From Helicostylum pulchrum (Eukaryota > Mucoromycota > Mucoromycetes > Mucorales > Mucoraceae): a DNA stretch of 64,000 bases. This document shows, in pieces, positions 35,415 to 45,217 of this stretch (position 1 is the stretch's first letter; each line of letters starts with the position of its first letter). Location: assembly GCA_025677825.1 (NCBI GenBank), contig JAIXMO010000014.1, positions 544,118-608,117 of the forward strand, given 5' to 3'. The notes under the pieces are model-generated. The model saw only the letters and a program-made list of their open reading frames with translations, was not told the origin of the DNA and searched no databases. The position numbers and the translations under genes were made by a program.

Positions 35415-35739
35415 AAAAGGGGACATTTAACGCGCGTATTGTTTATATCACACCCCCCCCCCCCCCCCTTATTCTTTTTTTAAACTATTTAAGCATGCAT
35501 TAAAAAAAAAAAATAAAAAAAAAAAAAAAAGGTTTATTATATGCCGTTAAAAACCAAAGAGAAAGTGCCGATTTATTTCCCATATTATATTACGTTTTCT
35601 TTTTTTTTTTTTCATCTTAAAAACGTCTCTTTGCCCTTAAATAAGGCCAAAAAAAAAAGCATATAAATATATCTTCCCATACTTTTTTTTTTTTTTTTTT
35701 GTCGTTCTTCTTTTTTTAAAAGATAAAAAAAAAAGGGGA
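35415..35739. other. Intergenic with 16-base poly-C tract
   Basis: The HMG-box 3' flank contains a run of 16 C at 35453-35468, then A- and T-runs. The run is isolated, with no repeat unit around it. The rest is AT-rich and featureless up to the AAAP transporter ATG. Confidence 0.55.
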
Positions 35740-37384
35740 ATGAAATCTCATAATCATGAATCTAGCTTGGATATTATTGAACTCATTCATATCGAAACTG
35801 ATCTTGGTAAAGCAGACACTCAAGCCACTACTAGCGCTACTAAGACTCATACTGTACTGGTACCTCTAGTATATAATCAATACGAAGAACGAAATGTTTC
35901 TAATGCATCTACATTATCCAGTATCATGTAAATTAATCTGTAAACATTTTGACATCTTTTTTTTTTTTTTTGACTTTTTGACTTTTTGGCTTTTTTTGAC
36001 TTTTTGGCTTTTTTTGACATCTTTTATATACATATGTGCCGTGATACCATAGTTGTGTAGTGGCTGGTACAGGTATACTAGCTATAGCACACGCTCTCAG
36101 TAGATCAGGCTGGATAGGATTACTCTTTTTAATATCAAGTGCATTCATGTCTCAATTCACTGGCATCATTTTAATTAAATGTCTGTATGCTGTTCAACAT
36201 GACAGATTAAAAGATTATGCAGATATCGGTTTAGCTGCGTTCGGGAAACCTGGTCAAATCATTGGATACTTTTTTTCTCAATCCATGTTGTTTTTAACTC
36301 CTACCATTTATATCATTTTAGCAAGTCAGAATATATCAGACATATTAACGCATTATGGCTTCATTTGGCTAGATACAAAGACTTGTATCTGGATCATTGC
36401 GGTTATTGTCGGTATACCTTTTATTCTGGTTAGAAACATGAAGGATGTTTATTTTTTAAGGTATATTTATACACATATAAAAATCAAATGTACATATACA
36501 CTAATTTCGGTTTTGTGTGGCTGGTAAGTAGTACCTTTGCTTCAATGGCTACAGTGTGTTTATTACTAATGGTATGTGTAGCCTCTATGGCTAATTTCAG
36601 TGAACAAACAGAGCTAGTACATCACGATTTCGCTATACCGAGAAAGATTCCTATTGCATTTAGTACATTTAGTTTCTCTTACTGCGGTCATGTCATCTAC
36701 CCACACTTGGAAGCCTCTATGGTCACACCTAAAAGATGGTCTAAAGTATTACTAGTGGCTACATGTGTTATAAGTATAATGTATTTAACTATGGGTGTTG
36801 TATGCTATTTTGTATTTGGTGACACAGCACAATCCCCTATCTACAAAAGTTTATCTACAGGTATAAACAAAACAATCTTTTTGATATCTTATCTTTTCAC
36901 TCACACACACTTTATAGGACCATCTCAACATGTAGCCATGTTTGTTATTACAATTCATGTATTATTAGTAGCACCTTTTTACTTGTATGTATTTACAACG
37001 CGTATTGAATCATGGTTAGGCATTGCCATATCACAAGATAACAAGATGGATTTCGAAGAGGAGCGTAAAAGTAAACTAATGCGGATTCTGCTACGAATAG
37101 GACAAGTAATACTGTGTGGTGTTATTGCAATGTTTATACCTTTTTTTTCAGACTTTATGAATCTAGTGGGGACTATATTATCTGATACATTGACGTTTAT
37201 TTTACCTTGTGTGTTTTGGATAAAATTAAACTGGCGAAATACTACTACTCAAAGAAACACCTATTATTACGTAGAATCTATTGCTTGCTTAACAGTAGCT
37301 ATCATCGGTACTTGTTGTGCTACATTTGGTACAATAGATGCTGTCAAAGCATTAATTCATGACTATACTTTATTAAACTACTAA
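35740..37384 (+). CDS. Amino acid transporter, AAAP (Avt1/SLC38-like) family
   Basis: Exons 35740-35920, 36061-36460, 36529-36860 and 36918-37384 give 459 residues. A hydrophilic N-terminus of about 60 residues precedes the first membrane segment, SMAGTGILAIAHALSRSGWI, a typical AAAP start. About ten or eleven hydrophobic segments follow. Family landmarks are FGKPGQIIGYFFSQSMLFL, PIAFSTFSFSYCGHVIYPHL near the middle and LTMGVVCYFVFGD. The family exchanges or takes up neutral amino acids at vacuole or plasma membrane; the substrate is not predictable. The first donor was placed at GTATCA (35921), because this restores SMAGTG and the frame; a GTAAAT donor a few bases on does not. Intron 1 contains a TTTTTGAC/TTTTTGGC repeat. 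Confidence 0.85.
35957..36027. repeat. Tandem T-rich repeat in intron 1 of the AAAP transporter
   Basis: Imperfect tandem copies of an 8-12 base unit of the form TTTTT(TT)GAC/TTTTTGGC lie between the exon 1 donor and the exon 2 acceptor. They form an unusually long pyrimidine-rich stretch, and the unit count may vary between strains. Confidence 0.7.
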
Positions 37385-37554
37385 GTTAGAGCCCTTTTTT
37401 TTTTCTATCTCTGTCGTCAGATGATGTATGGGAATATTTATTTTTTTAGATAACGAAATAGACTACAATTATGCCAATATATAAGCATGAAAAAGATTTA
37501 TTTTTTTTACTTTTTCTCTCTTCTTTTTAAAAATCACTTTTTTTTAAAGACACA

Positions 37555-37806
37555 ATGGTAGTCGCTCAAAAAGTTAATATTCAAGATACTCGCTATTTAC
37601 AAAAAATAGCACAAGTTATAAAACCTTTACTTGCTAAAGAAGAAGTCACTGATACCAGACTACTTTTATTAAACAAAAATATGACTGATAAAATACAACC
37701 TGAAAGTGCAGCTGTCGTATTTAATTCGTTATTACACAGGTCAGCCGCTATTAGTAAGAATCCCAATAGCTTAGGTTACGAAGAAACCTTTACCATTTAT
37801 AAATAA
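37555..37806 (+). CDS. Small hypothetical protein, 83 residues
   Basis: A single open frame from an ATG with a good A at -3 (GACACAATGG) to TAA. The product begins MVVAQKVNIQDTRYLQKIAQ and contains VIKPLLAKEEVTDTRLLLL and ESAAVVFNSLLHRSAAISKN. Composition is protein-like, with an amphipathic helical look and no membrane segment or signal peptide. T-rich promoter sequence precedes it and a TAAATCA tail follows. I do not recognise it. It could be a small helical adaptor, or the first exon of a longer gene, though no good donor was seen before the stop. Confidence 0.55.
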   Translation: MVVAQKVNIQDTRYLQKIAQVIKPLLAKEEVTDTRLLLLNKNMTDKIQPESAAVVFNSLLHRSAAISKNPNSLGYEETFTIYK

Positions 37807-37922
37807 ATCATTTCTTTTTTTTATTTCTAAAATGAAATATTTTTTGTACAAATGTGTGTTGTGTTATGAACACCTGACAGCAGCCCGCTGACTGTTGTTT
37901 TTTTTTCCGACCAATGCCGAGT

Positions 37923-37930
37923 TATAAAAA
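37923..37930 (+). promoter_or_regulatory. Probable TATA box of the REEP-like gene
   Basis: TATAAAAA about 75 bases before the ATG at 38003, with T/C-rich sequence between. Pattern match only. Confidence 0.45.
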
Positions 37931-38002
37931 GCATACAAGGGGAAATACGCTTTTACTCACCCCTCTTTTTTTCTTCTTTTTTTTTTCTTGCTACAAGTCA
38001 TC

Positions 38003-38972
38003 ATGTTAACATCAGGCATTTACTTTTGTGTTAAATTAGGTCTTTTACAGTTATACCCAGCTTATATTACGTTTAAAGCTCTTAAACAAGAAAACCAAAA
38101 AGAGTTTTCATCGCTTTTAACTTTCTGGATAGTTTCTATTTCTTATTTGTCGGTTGAATATTTCTCGGATATTTTCTTATTCTGGTAAATTATATACACA
38201 CTTCCATGTATCTTTTTTATTTGATCTAATTATGCCAAAAAAAAAAAAAAAAAAAAAAAGGTTCCCATTCTACACTGAGATTAAATTGGCACTTGTTTTA
38301 TGGCTTATTTTACCTCAAACACAAGTAAGTAACAAAAAAAGATAGAATAGAGCAATATAATAAATCAATTATTAGGGAGCATCTGTATTTTACACGCATT
38401 ATCTTAAGCCTTTATTACAAGCCAATGAACATACCATAGACAATAAACTTTTAGAACTCCAAGCCAGATTAAAAGAAACTGTTGTACTTTATGGAAAACG
38501 ATTGATTGAATCTGTTAAACAAATGATATCAGATACCGTATTTAAGGTTTGTTTCTTTATAGTTTTTTTTTTCTTTTAGCGTTGTTCTTATTAAAAATGA
38601 CGATAGGGTCAGGAAACAACAGACGCACAGGTGACAAATGAGTTACCAATAGCACCAATACAGGAAACAGGTGGTATAATAAATCCTTTCAGTTTATTTT
38701 CCACGTTTATTTCAGTTAAAAACGTACCAGCACCAATTGAAACTGTCGCCGTCGCCGCCGCAGCAGCATCACCAACAACAACAACAACAACAACTGCTGT
38801 AGTAGAGAAATTAGATCGTACAGATAGTCATGACTCTTTACAATCCTATGTAAATATCAAATCAACCGAAACATCTCCTCGACCTACTTGGGGTAATTAC
38901 CTTTCTAGCTTCGTTTGGAAACCACCTACTACTACTACTACCGCTACTGAACAAGACAAGAAACAAGATTAA
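38003..38972 (+). CDS. REEP/Yop1-like ER membrane-shaping protein (TB2/DP1/HVA22 family)
   Basis: Exons 38003-38184, 38261-38324, 38376-38546 and 38607-38972 give 260 residues. The N-terminal third is the TB2/DP1/HVA22 domain: LLQLYPAYITFKALKQENQK, LLTFWIVSISYLSVEYFSDI, FPFYTEIKLALVLWLILPQT and GASVFYTHYLKPLL. The hairpin membrane segments bend ER tubules in Yop1 and REEP proteins. The C-terminal part is unusual for short Yop1 proteins: a helical stretch, poly-Ala (VAVAAAAASP), Thr runs and a Trp-containing WGNYLSSFVWKPP. That places it nearer the REEP1-4 type. Intron 1 ends in a poly-A run just before its AG acceptor (about 38237-38259), an unusual acceptor context. Confidence 0.88.
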
Positions 38973-39106
38973 ATAAAAAAAAACCTTTTTTTTTTTTTTG
39001 CTTATTCGGATATTGAATTATGTTACATATAAAGAAGAGAGAGAGGGGGGTAGGAGGGGGGTACCGTTGTTGTTTCAAACATACTTTTTTTTTGACATTT
39101 TATATA

Positions 39107-39555
39107 ATGAGTGCAATTCAAAAAGGTGGTATGAACTTGTTTCAAGTATTAAGAAGTCTTCCTAACCAAGGTGTTGGGATTAAAATTGTAAAGTAGTAGT
39201 ATTTTGGTTTGATATTAAAGAAACTAATGCTTTTTATTTTAGGCGCCAACAAAGTATCTTAATAATCCCACCTTAAAGAACAGTTATTATGAAGTTACAA
39301 AAGTCAGCTTGAAAGAGGTAAAATAACCCCTTTTCAAAAGTTATTATCGTTATTTTTTCTAACGCAGTAATTTTTTTAGGAGGGAAAGAATGGTCATGCT
39401 TGGGGAGTTCATGTTCTTAAAGGTAAAAAAAAAAAATTCAAAAAAAAAAAAGAGTTTGACACTAAATGTTTAAATCAGGACATACTATGCTGGACGGCAA
39501 ACCAGTAGAAATCAGAGGCGGATTAAAATACAAGTGGAAACAATATGACGCATGA
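39107..39555 (+). CDS. Small mitochondrial ribosomal protein, mS34-like
   Basis: Four exons (39107-39187, 39243-39317, 39380-39422, 39479-39555) give 91 residues. The product begins MSAIQKGGMNLFQVLRSLPN. NSYYEVTKVSLKEEGKNGHA and WGVHVLKGHTMLDGKPVEIR resemble the fungal mS34 family, a mitochondrial small-subunit component, in which a conserved YW.[IV]T[RK]V segment precedes the variable end. The match is a short motif, so treat the assignment as tentative. It lies just upstream of the mitochondrial NIPSNAP gene on the same strand. No cleavable presequence was visible, which is not unusual for small ribosomal proteins. Confidence 0.6.
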
Positions 39556-39666
39556 ATGTTGTGTGTGAAAAAAATTAACGTGTGTACATATAAATAAAAT
39601 AATCAAGTTTCATCCTTCTTTTTTTGTCTTTTTTACTTTTTTTTTTCTTCAAAAAATACAAAAAAT

Positions 39667-40872
39667 ATGTTGTCTAGAATAACAAGAAGATATGGCACTC
39701 GTTGCTTAACTACTGTAAGACCTTTTCATACCACAAACTTTCGATCTGTAACCAAACAAGATACAACCGAAGAAAATGAATCAAAGCAAGGACGCGCAAA
39801 TGAAATTATTGAAGCCGTCTTGTACGGTTCTAAAAAGATCAAGGAAGAAGAAAGACAAACACATTCAAAGGTATTAGCAAGAGGAAAATATGTGCATGAA
39901 CTTCAAAGTAAAGTAAAAAAAAAAAAAAAAATTATGCGAGAAAAAAAAAAAAAAAACTTATAAAACATACACCGTATAATCATTTTAGTTCATAAAGTGA
40001 AACCTGATAAAGTTGATGAATATATTGAGCTCACGTAAGTTTTTTTTTTTTTTTTTTTTTAACGTGTGAGTGCGTTTAATTAAAAAGAGTTTTTGTGTGT
40101 AGGTCAAAGCATCTTCCTAAAATTGCTAATGATCCTACCAATGATGTTAATTTATGTGGTAGTTGGTCTATAGATATAGGTGAACAAGATACATTTGGTA
40201 ATACTAACAACAACAACAACAACAAACTTTTTATTGACTTTTTTTTTTTAATTATTAGTTCATATTTGGGAATATAAAGGTTACCCAGGCCATAAACAAA
40301 CCATGGAAAAGTTATCGCAAGACGCAGATTACATTCAATTCATGAAGGATTTAAGACCACTTTTAATTTCTCGCGAAAATGGTATGATGCTCGAATTTTC
40401 ATTCTGGCAGACTTCGCCTCCTAAAGTGACAAATGGTATATTCGAGCTTCGAAAGTATAATTTAAAGGTGATCATCATCATTATTACTATTATATAATCC
40501 CATGTACTGATATTATATATGTATAGCCTGGAAGATTGTTGGAATGGGAAATGAATTGGCGTAAAGGACTAGAATGCCGTAGACAGTTTTGTGAACCTGT
40601 TGGAGCATGGTTTACACAACTCGGAGAACTAAATACCGTTTACCACATGTGGACCTACCCGTAAAGCCTTTTTTTTTTTCACTGTTGTTATTTTACAAAT
40701 GTATTTAAATCTTTTTTTTTTTACTCTTAGTGATTTACAAACGAGAAAAACAACAAGGGAAGACGCCTGGAATACAGAAGGATGGGCAGAAACAGTATAC
40801 AAGACCGTTCGCTTGGTTGATAATATGAATTCATTTATTTTGAAACCATTACCTTTTAGTCCTCTTCGATAA
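39667..40872 (+). CDS. NIPSNAP family mitochondrial protein
   Basis: Exons 39667-39907, 39989-40034, 40103-40197, 40259-40467, 40527-40660 and 40731-40872 give 288 residues. The N-terminus (MLSRITRRYGTRCLTTVRPF) is Arg/Ser/Thr-rich and suits a mitochondrial presequence. NIPSNAP landmarks are two copies of the ferredoxin-like fold: HELQIHKVKPDKVDEYIELT through HIWEYKGYPGHKQTMEKL, and IFELRKYNLKPGRLLEWEMN through YHMWTYPDLQTRKTTREDAW. Human NIPSNAPs act as mitophagy signals on damaged mitochondria. Fungal roles are largely unstudied. The stop is 18 bases from the stop of the convergent CEM1 gene. Confidence 0.9.
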
Positions 40873-40890
40873 AAATTTTATTTTATTATC

Positions 40891-42492
40891 TTAAATTTTA
40901 GTAAAACACAGTGTTGCATTTGTTCCACCAAATCCAAAACTATTTGTAATCGCTGCTCTTACTTTTCTTTCTTGAGCTACAAGTGGAACATAATTCAAAT
41001 TGAATTCTTGTTTATCTTGTTCATGAAGATTTAATGTAGGAGGAAGAATATCCTATAATAATAATAAAAAACACGAATTTTAGTACCACTACATAAAAAA
41101 CTTTTTTTAAATATTGTGCATTACATTTTTTACTGCCAAGATAGAAAAGATGGCTTCAACTGCACCTGCTGCACCCAACAAATGGCCCGTAGCTCCCTTC
41201 GTGGATGACACATTAATCTTATCCCAATGACCGTCAAACACAGTTTTAATCGCATTATTTTCAGCCGCGTCACCTACAGGTGTACTAGTAGCATGTGCAT
41301 TGACATAATCAATATCACCTGGTAATAACTGAGCTACCTCTAATGCACGTCGCATAGAGTTAATGGCGCCTTGTCCATTTGTCGGTGGTGAAGTCATATG
41401 GTGTGCATCTCCCGATAATCCATACCCTTTGATCTCTGCGTATATCTTTGCGCCTCTCTTTTTGGCATGCTCGTACTCTTCCAAGACTACAACACCCGAT
41501 CCTTCTCCCATAACAAATCCAGATCGGTTATTGTCAAATGGACGTGAAGCCTCGGTTGGATTGTTCTCGTAATTCGATGCTAATGACTTTGCGCGTGCGA
41601 AGCCTGCAATAGCTAAAGGATGAACAGATGCTTCGGTACCACCTGCTATCATCACATCAGCGTCACCATACTGAATAAACCGCATAGCATCGCCGATAGA
41701 GTGAGCTCCAGTCGTACAAGCCGTGGATACTGCATGATTGGGTCCCTATACTCTTTTTTTTTTAGTCGTGTCTCTTTTCTTCTTTTTTTAATCTGCTTAC
41801 TTGGAATCCATATTTCATGGTAAGATGACCAGCTGCCATATTAATTAAAATCCTAGGTACAAACATTGGCGATACCTTTCTATAACCCTTTTTTTTATGT
41901 ATATATGTTTAGTTTTTTTTTTTAGCAGAGTAAAAAACAAAAAAAAATTCATGCTTACTCCTTTTGCATAAGAACCAGCGGTTTCTACAATATCATCCAA
42001 ACTACCCATACCGGATCCTATACAAACACCCTGACAAAAAAAAAGAAGAGTTTCAACAGTTGCGTTTTCTTTTTATACAATAATAAAATCCTTACGGTTC
42101 TTTGTTTTTCCCTATCTGTTTCAGGTTTCCAGTTTGAATCTTGAATAGCTTGACGAGCTGCTGCAATAGCATATTGAGAAAACTTTGCCATGGTACGATC
42201 GTCCTGCAGTATATATATATTTTTTTAGCCATTCTATTCTCACGGAAAGAAAAAAAAAGGTTTACTTTACACCTCGATCAAGCCATTCACTAGCAGTGAA
42301 TTTGCCTTCTTCCAAAGGGCCTTTTGGCACTTCAGCTGCAATTCTCACGGGTAACTTTTCAAAAGCTTCTCGATCGGCTAAAGAAATAATACCACATTGT
42401 CCTTGAAGTAGGTTTTTCCAAACTGTATTAACTCCAACTCCTAAAGGTGTGACTAAACCTAACCCTGTTACTACTACTCGACGTTGAGACAT
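40891..42492 (-). CDS. CEM1: Mitochondrial beta-ketoacyl-ACP synthase
   Basis: Six exons (42271-42492, 42096-42203, 41959-42030, 41801-41875, 41125-41745, 40891-41052) give 419 residues. This is the condensing enzyme of mitochondrial type II fatty acid synthesis, which supplies octanoate for lipoate. The catalytic triad is present: Cys169 in [17 protein letters not shown], His310 in [20 protein letters not shown] and His347 in [18 protein letters not shown]. The glycine-rich C-terminal [10 protein letters not shown] is also intact. The N-terminus begins [20 protein letters not shown] with no obvious presequence, so mitochondrial targeting is inferred from family, and a longer upstream start or exon is possible. 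The first donor was placed after GGT (42271), because it keeps the frame into [13 protein letters not shown]. Confidence 0.93.
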
Positions 42493-43465
42493 TTTTTTTT
42501 TCGAAAAAAAAATATATTAAGAATTTGAAAGGTTATATTTACATATTTTTCGTTCGTTCCCCCGCAAAGGAGAGTCAAAAAAAATAGCAGTTTTCAGGAT
42601 AAGCATTTATCCAATTACAAAAATGCTGTAACTACGAGCTTTTTTTTTTTTTTTTGTGCCTACTCCAAGTGCCAATTTAAGTTTTTTCTATATCAGCCAC
42701 TCGATGGCACGAAAAGGATGAAAGAAACAAAAAAAATTTATCAAGTGATAAAAAGAAAAGGCAGACATAACAGACAATGCAAGCTGTTCGACTAGAAAAT
42801 ATTACATTTCACTATACGCACCAGAACCCATAAGTGATACGGCTACTGAATTTTTGTTAAATAACGTATCAGGTAATGCTATCCTCTCGGAAGCTCAAAG
42901 AACAATCCTGGAAGTGCAATCCTACGCTAAGTGAGATTTTAAAAGTGATAAAACACTCTCCTAATGGTAAGAGTCCCTGGGCTTGGATAGTCTTCCTTTT
43001 GAATTATACAAGTATCTATTCGATGAATACCGTCACGCCCGCAATCTTTTCTAGGTGATAAAAAGAAGTCTTTACTGGTAACTTCCCCGCTGTCTCGTGG
43101 AAACAAACTCGAATAGTTTTTACTTTTTTTAAGAAGGGCGATCCTACTCTTGCGGCCTTTATCATTCATTAACACGTATAGACCGGGTTCATCCTGGCTA
43201 CCTTGAAAAAAGCGCTGCAAAATTTTGGACCCCCGCCAAAAATAAACAAAAATCTGTCGATAAAATAGGGTACCTACTTGGTATTTATATCATCATATCC
43301 CGACTACCTTGATAAATTAGTTATAGATAGTTGACACAACTTTCGTTTAATAGAATCATTTAGTTACATAGTTCAATAGTATAATAGTATAATAGTATAA
43401 TAGTATAATAAGTTTATTTATAAGCCTAGAATATACTTATAAAAACTTCAGCTTGTTTTTACAGA
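42493..43465. other. Intergenic with a possible ABC-transporter relic and a microsatellite
   Basis: At 42778 (+) an ATG frame reads MQAVRLENITFHYTHQNP, then (frame shifted) SDTATEFLLNNVS, which resembles the sequence before the Walker A motif of an ABC domain. KNNPGSAILR in another frame could be a damaged P-loop. Stops are frequent after that. On the minus strand 43085-43130 a frame reads SLFPRDSGEVTSKDFFLSP. No intact gene is present. ATAGTATAATAGTATAATAG repeats lie at about 43373-43415. Confidence 0.35.
43373..43415. repeat. (ATAGTATA)n-type microsatellite
   Basis: Four or five imperfect copies of a 10-base unit TATAATAGTA occur in the 3' flank of the zinc finger gene. It is simple repeat sequence. 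Confidence 0.75.
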
Positions 43466-45217
43466 TCAAATATTTATCTTTTCATCTACATCCTCTTGTT
43501 TGATCTCTATTTTTTTCGTTTCATGGACTGTTGCCAAGTGACGCCTATAATTTCCATTATTCGAGTAAGTTCTATTGCATAAGTCACAGTGATTATTTTT
43601 ATCATTCATGCCTGGAATAATATCGCGATTAATCGACAGTTCTTTATCGTTTGTTTTAGGAAGTGTGATGCCATGAATCAAATATAAATGCGTTTTATAG
43701 CCTCGTCTATTACGGTGTATTTTGTCATAGGCTGTGCAATAGTTTCCTATTCCGTCAATGACTGGTATTTTATTACGATTAACAATACTTGATTTGCTTT
43801 TTACATGGTGATATTTTCTCAAATGATCTCGATAGCTATTAAATGACTTATACACTCTTTTACAAACATCGTAATACCTTTTTAAATAGTCTACAATAGG
43901 CGTTTCGTTGTTCATTGTAATACGTCTCCCGGATAAGAGAACATTATGAGCACCAATCAGATGTTGTCGGTATAAATTGTTTTTACTATATGTTTTATCG
44001 CATAAAGTACAATGGTTATTTGTAATGTTGACATCAGGATCACCAGCAGTTGGAAAATATTTTAGCTGCTTGATACCATGGATTTTATCCATGTGAATTT
44101 GATGTAAACGCTTCAACAAAAAAACTTTTTGGCAATCAGCGCAATATTTCTTAAGCATGAGGTTTCTCTTACTAGGGCTCTTGCAATCTATTCCTTGATA
44201 AAGTTCTGGCATTTTGTCAAGATGAGCGGAAGACAGATGATGTAAATAGTTTGCTCTATTGCTAAACAGTTTTTCGCACAAACCACAATAATCATTTTCA
44301 TCATTAATGTTTGGTATCAAATCAGGATCAAAGGGTATGGTTGTATGATGTATGTTTCGCAAATGAGTAACAAAGCTAGACTTTTGTTTATACCTTACAT
44401 CACATACTTCGCAATAAAGACTTACTGAATCAAAATTGTTTGGCTCCGAGTAAACGTTTGGTAAGGTGATTTCGTGAAATTTAACTAAATGACGTATATA
44501 ATATTTCTTGGTAACATATATTTTTTTACAAACATCGCAGTACAGGCTTAAAATATCAATCGTTGGCTTCATATTTTTTAGATTGTGTAGTCTTGACGGT
44601 ATAATATGCGACACATGATGGACGTTAAACAAATGCTTAGAGTAGCTGAATCGCCCGTTGAACGTAATGTTACATGACACACAGTAATTGTTCGGATTTT
44701 CAGCATCAGACGTTTTTGATGGGTTTGGTTTTGGGTTTCCTATATGAATGTTATTTATATCGGCCATACGACTGCGATGTGATGTAGTAGATGCAAATCG
44801 CGTATCTCTAAGGGTTTTGAGGCCAATAACGGGTGTCTCTTTAGCGTTGTGGAATTGAAGTTCATGACTAAAAAAAGATTTCTCAAGTCTGAAAGTGATA
44901 TTACATATATTACAGTGTTTGTTTTTGATACCTGTCAATAAATATATATAATGAGTATCAGGTCGTGTAAAAAAATCTCTCTTTCTCTCTTTCTGTATAT
45001 GCATGTATAAATACCCTTTCCAACACTTACTACTTTCATACTTGCTAATCTCTAAAGAAGGCGATTCAATTTTTACTGGCAAATACAAAGCACATTTCAA
45101 AGATTCTTTAGTATTTTCATTTTCTTGCTTAATATAGGCTCTAGTTTTTTGTCTGTCTATTTTCATATCTTGAACAGACACGTTACTTTCAACATCCTCA
45201 TCCGTTTTTTGTCGCAT
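43466..45217 (-). CDS. Ten-finger C2H2 zinc finger protein
   Basis: A single exon encodes 583 residues. The first 100 residues are Lys/Glu-rich, with a charged MRQKTDEDVESNVSVQDMKI start. Ten C2H2 units follow, each about 35-50 residues apart and separated by longer linkers than in the classic TGEKP type. They begin CNICNITF, CVSCNITF, CDVCKKIY, CEVCDVRY, CGLCEKLF, CADCQKVF, CTLCDKTY, YDVCKRVY, CTAYDKIH and CDLCNRTY. Units 8 and 9 each have a cysteine replaced by tyrosine, so eight look able to bind zinc. The spacing and repeated NxxPx(V/I)D-type linkers suggest tandem duplication. The role, DNA binding or other, cannot be inferred from sequence. No transposase domain accompanies it. Confidence 0.8.
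   Translation of the reverse strand: MRQKTDEDVESNVSVQDMKIDRQKTRAYIKQENENTKESLKCALYLPVKIESPSLEISKYESSKCWKGYLYMHIQKERKRDFFTRPDTHYIYLLTGIKNKHCNICNITFRLEKSFFSHELQFHNAKETPVIGLKTLRDTRFASTTSHRSRMADINNIHIGNPKPNPSKTSDAENPNNYCVSCNITFNGRFSYSKHLFNVHHVSHIIPSRLHNLKNMKPTIDILSLYCDVCKKIYVTKKYYIRHLVKFHEITLPNVYSEPNNFDSVSLYCEVCDVRYKQKSSFVTHLRNIHHTTIPFDPDLIPNINDENDYCGLCEKLFSNRANYLHHLSSAHLDKMPELYQGIDCKSPSKRNLMLKKYCADCQKVFLLKRLHQIHMDKIHGIKQLKYFPTAGDPDVNITNNHCTLCDKTYSKNNLYRQHLIGAHNVLLSGRRITMNNETPIVDYLKRYYDVCKRVYKSFNSYRDHLRKYHHVKSKSSIVNRNKIPVIDGIGNYCTAYDKIHRNRRGYKTHLYLIHGITLPKTNDKELSINRDIIPGMNDKNNHCDLCNRTYSNNGNYRRHLATVHETKKIEIKQEDVDEKINI

Noticed and set aside
35627..35650. CCCTTAAATAAGG resembling the TIR element's subterminal block
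   Set aside because: Only a short match without the rest of the terminal sequence.
44900..45020. Possible intron in the zinc finger gene (GTATTT ... TTGACAG)
   Set aside because: Removing it breaks the frame before the first finger, while reading straight through keeps it open.
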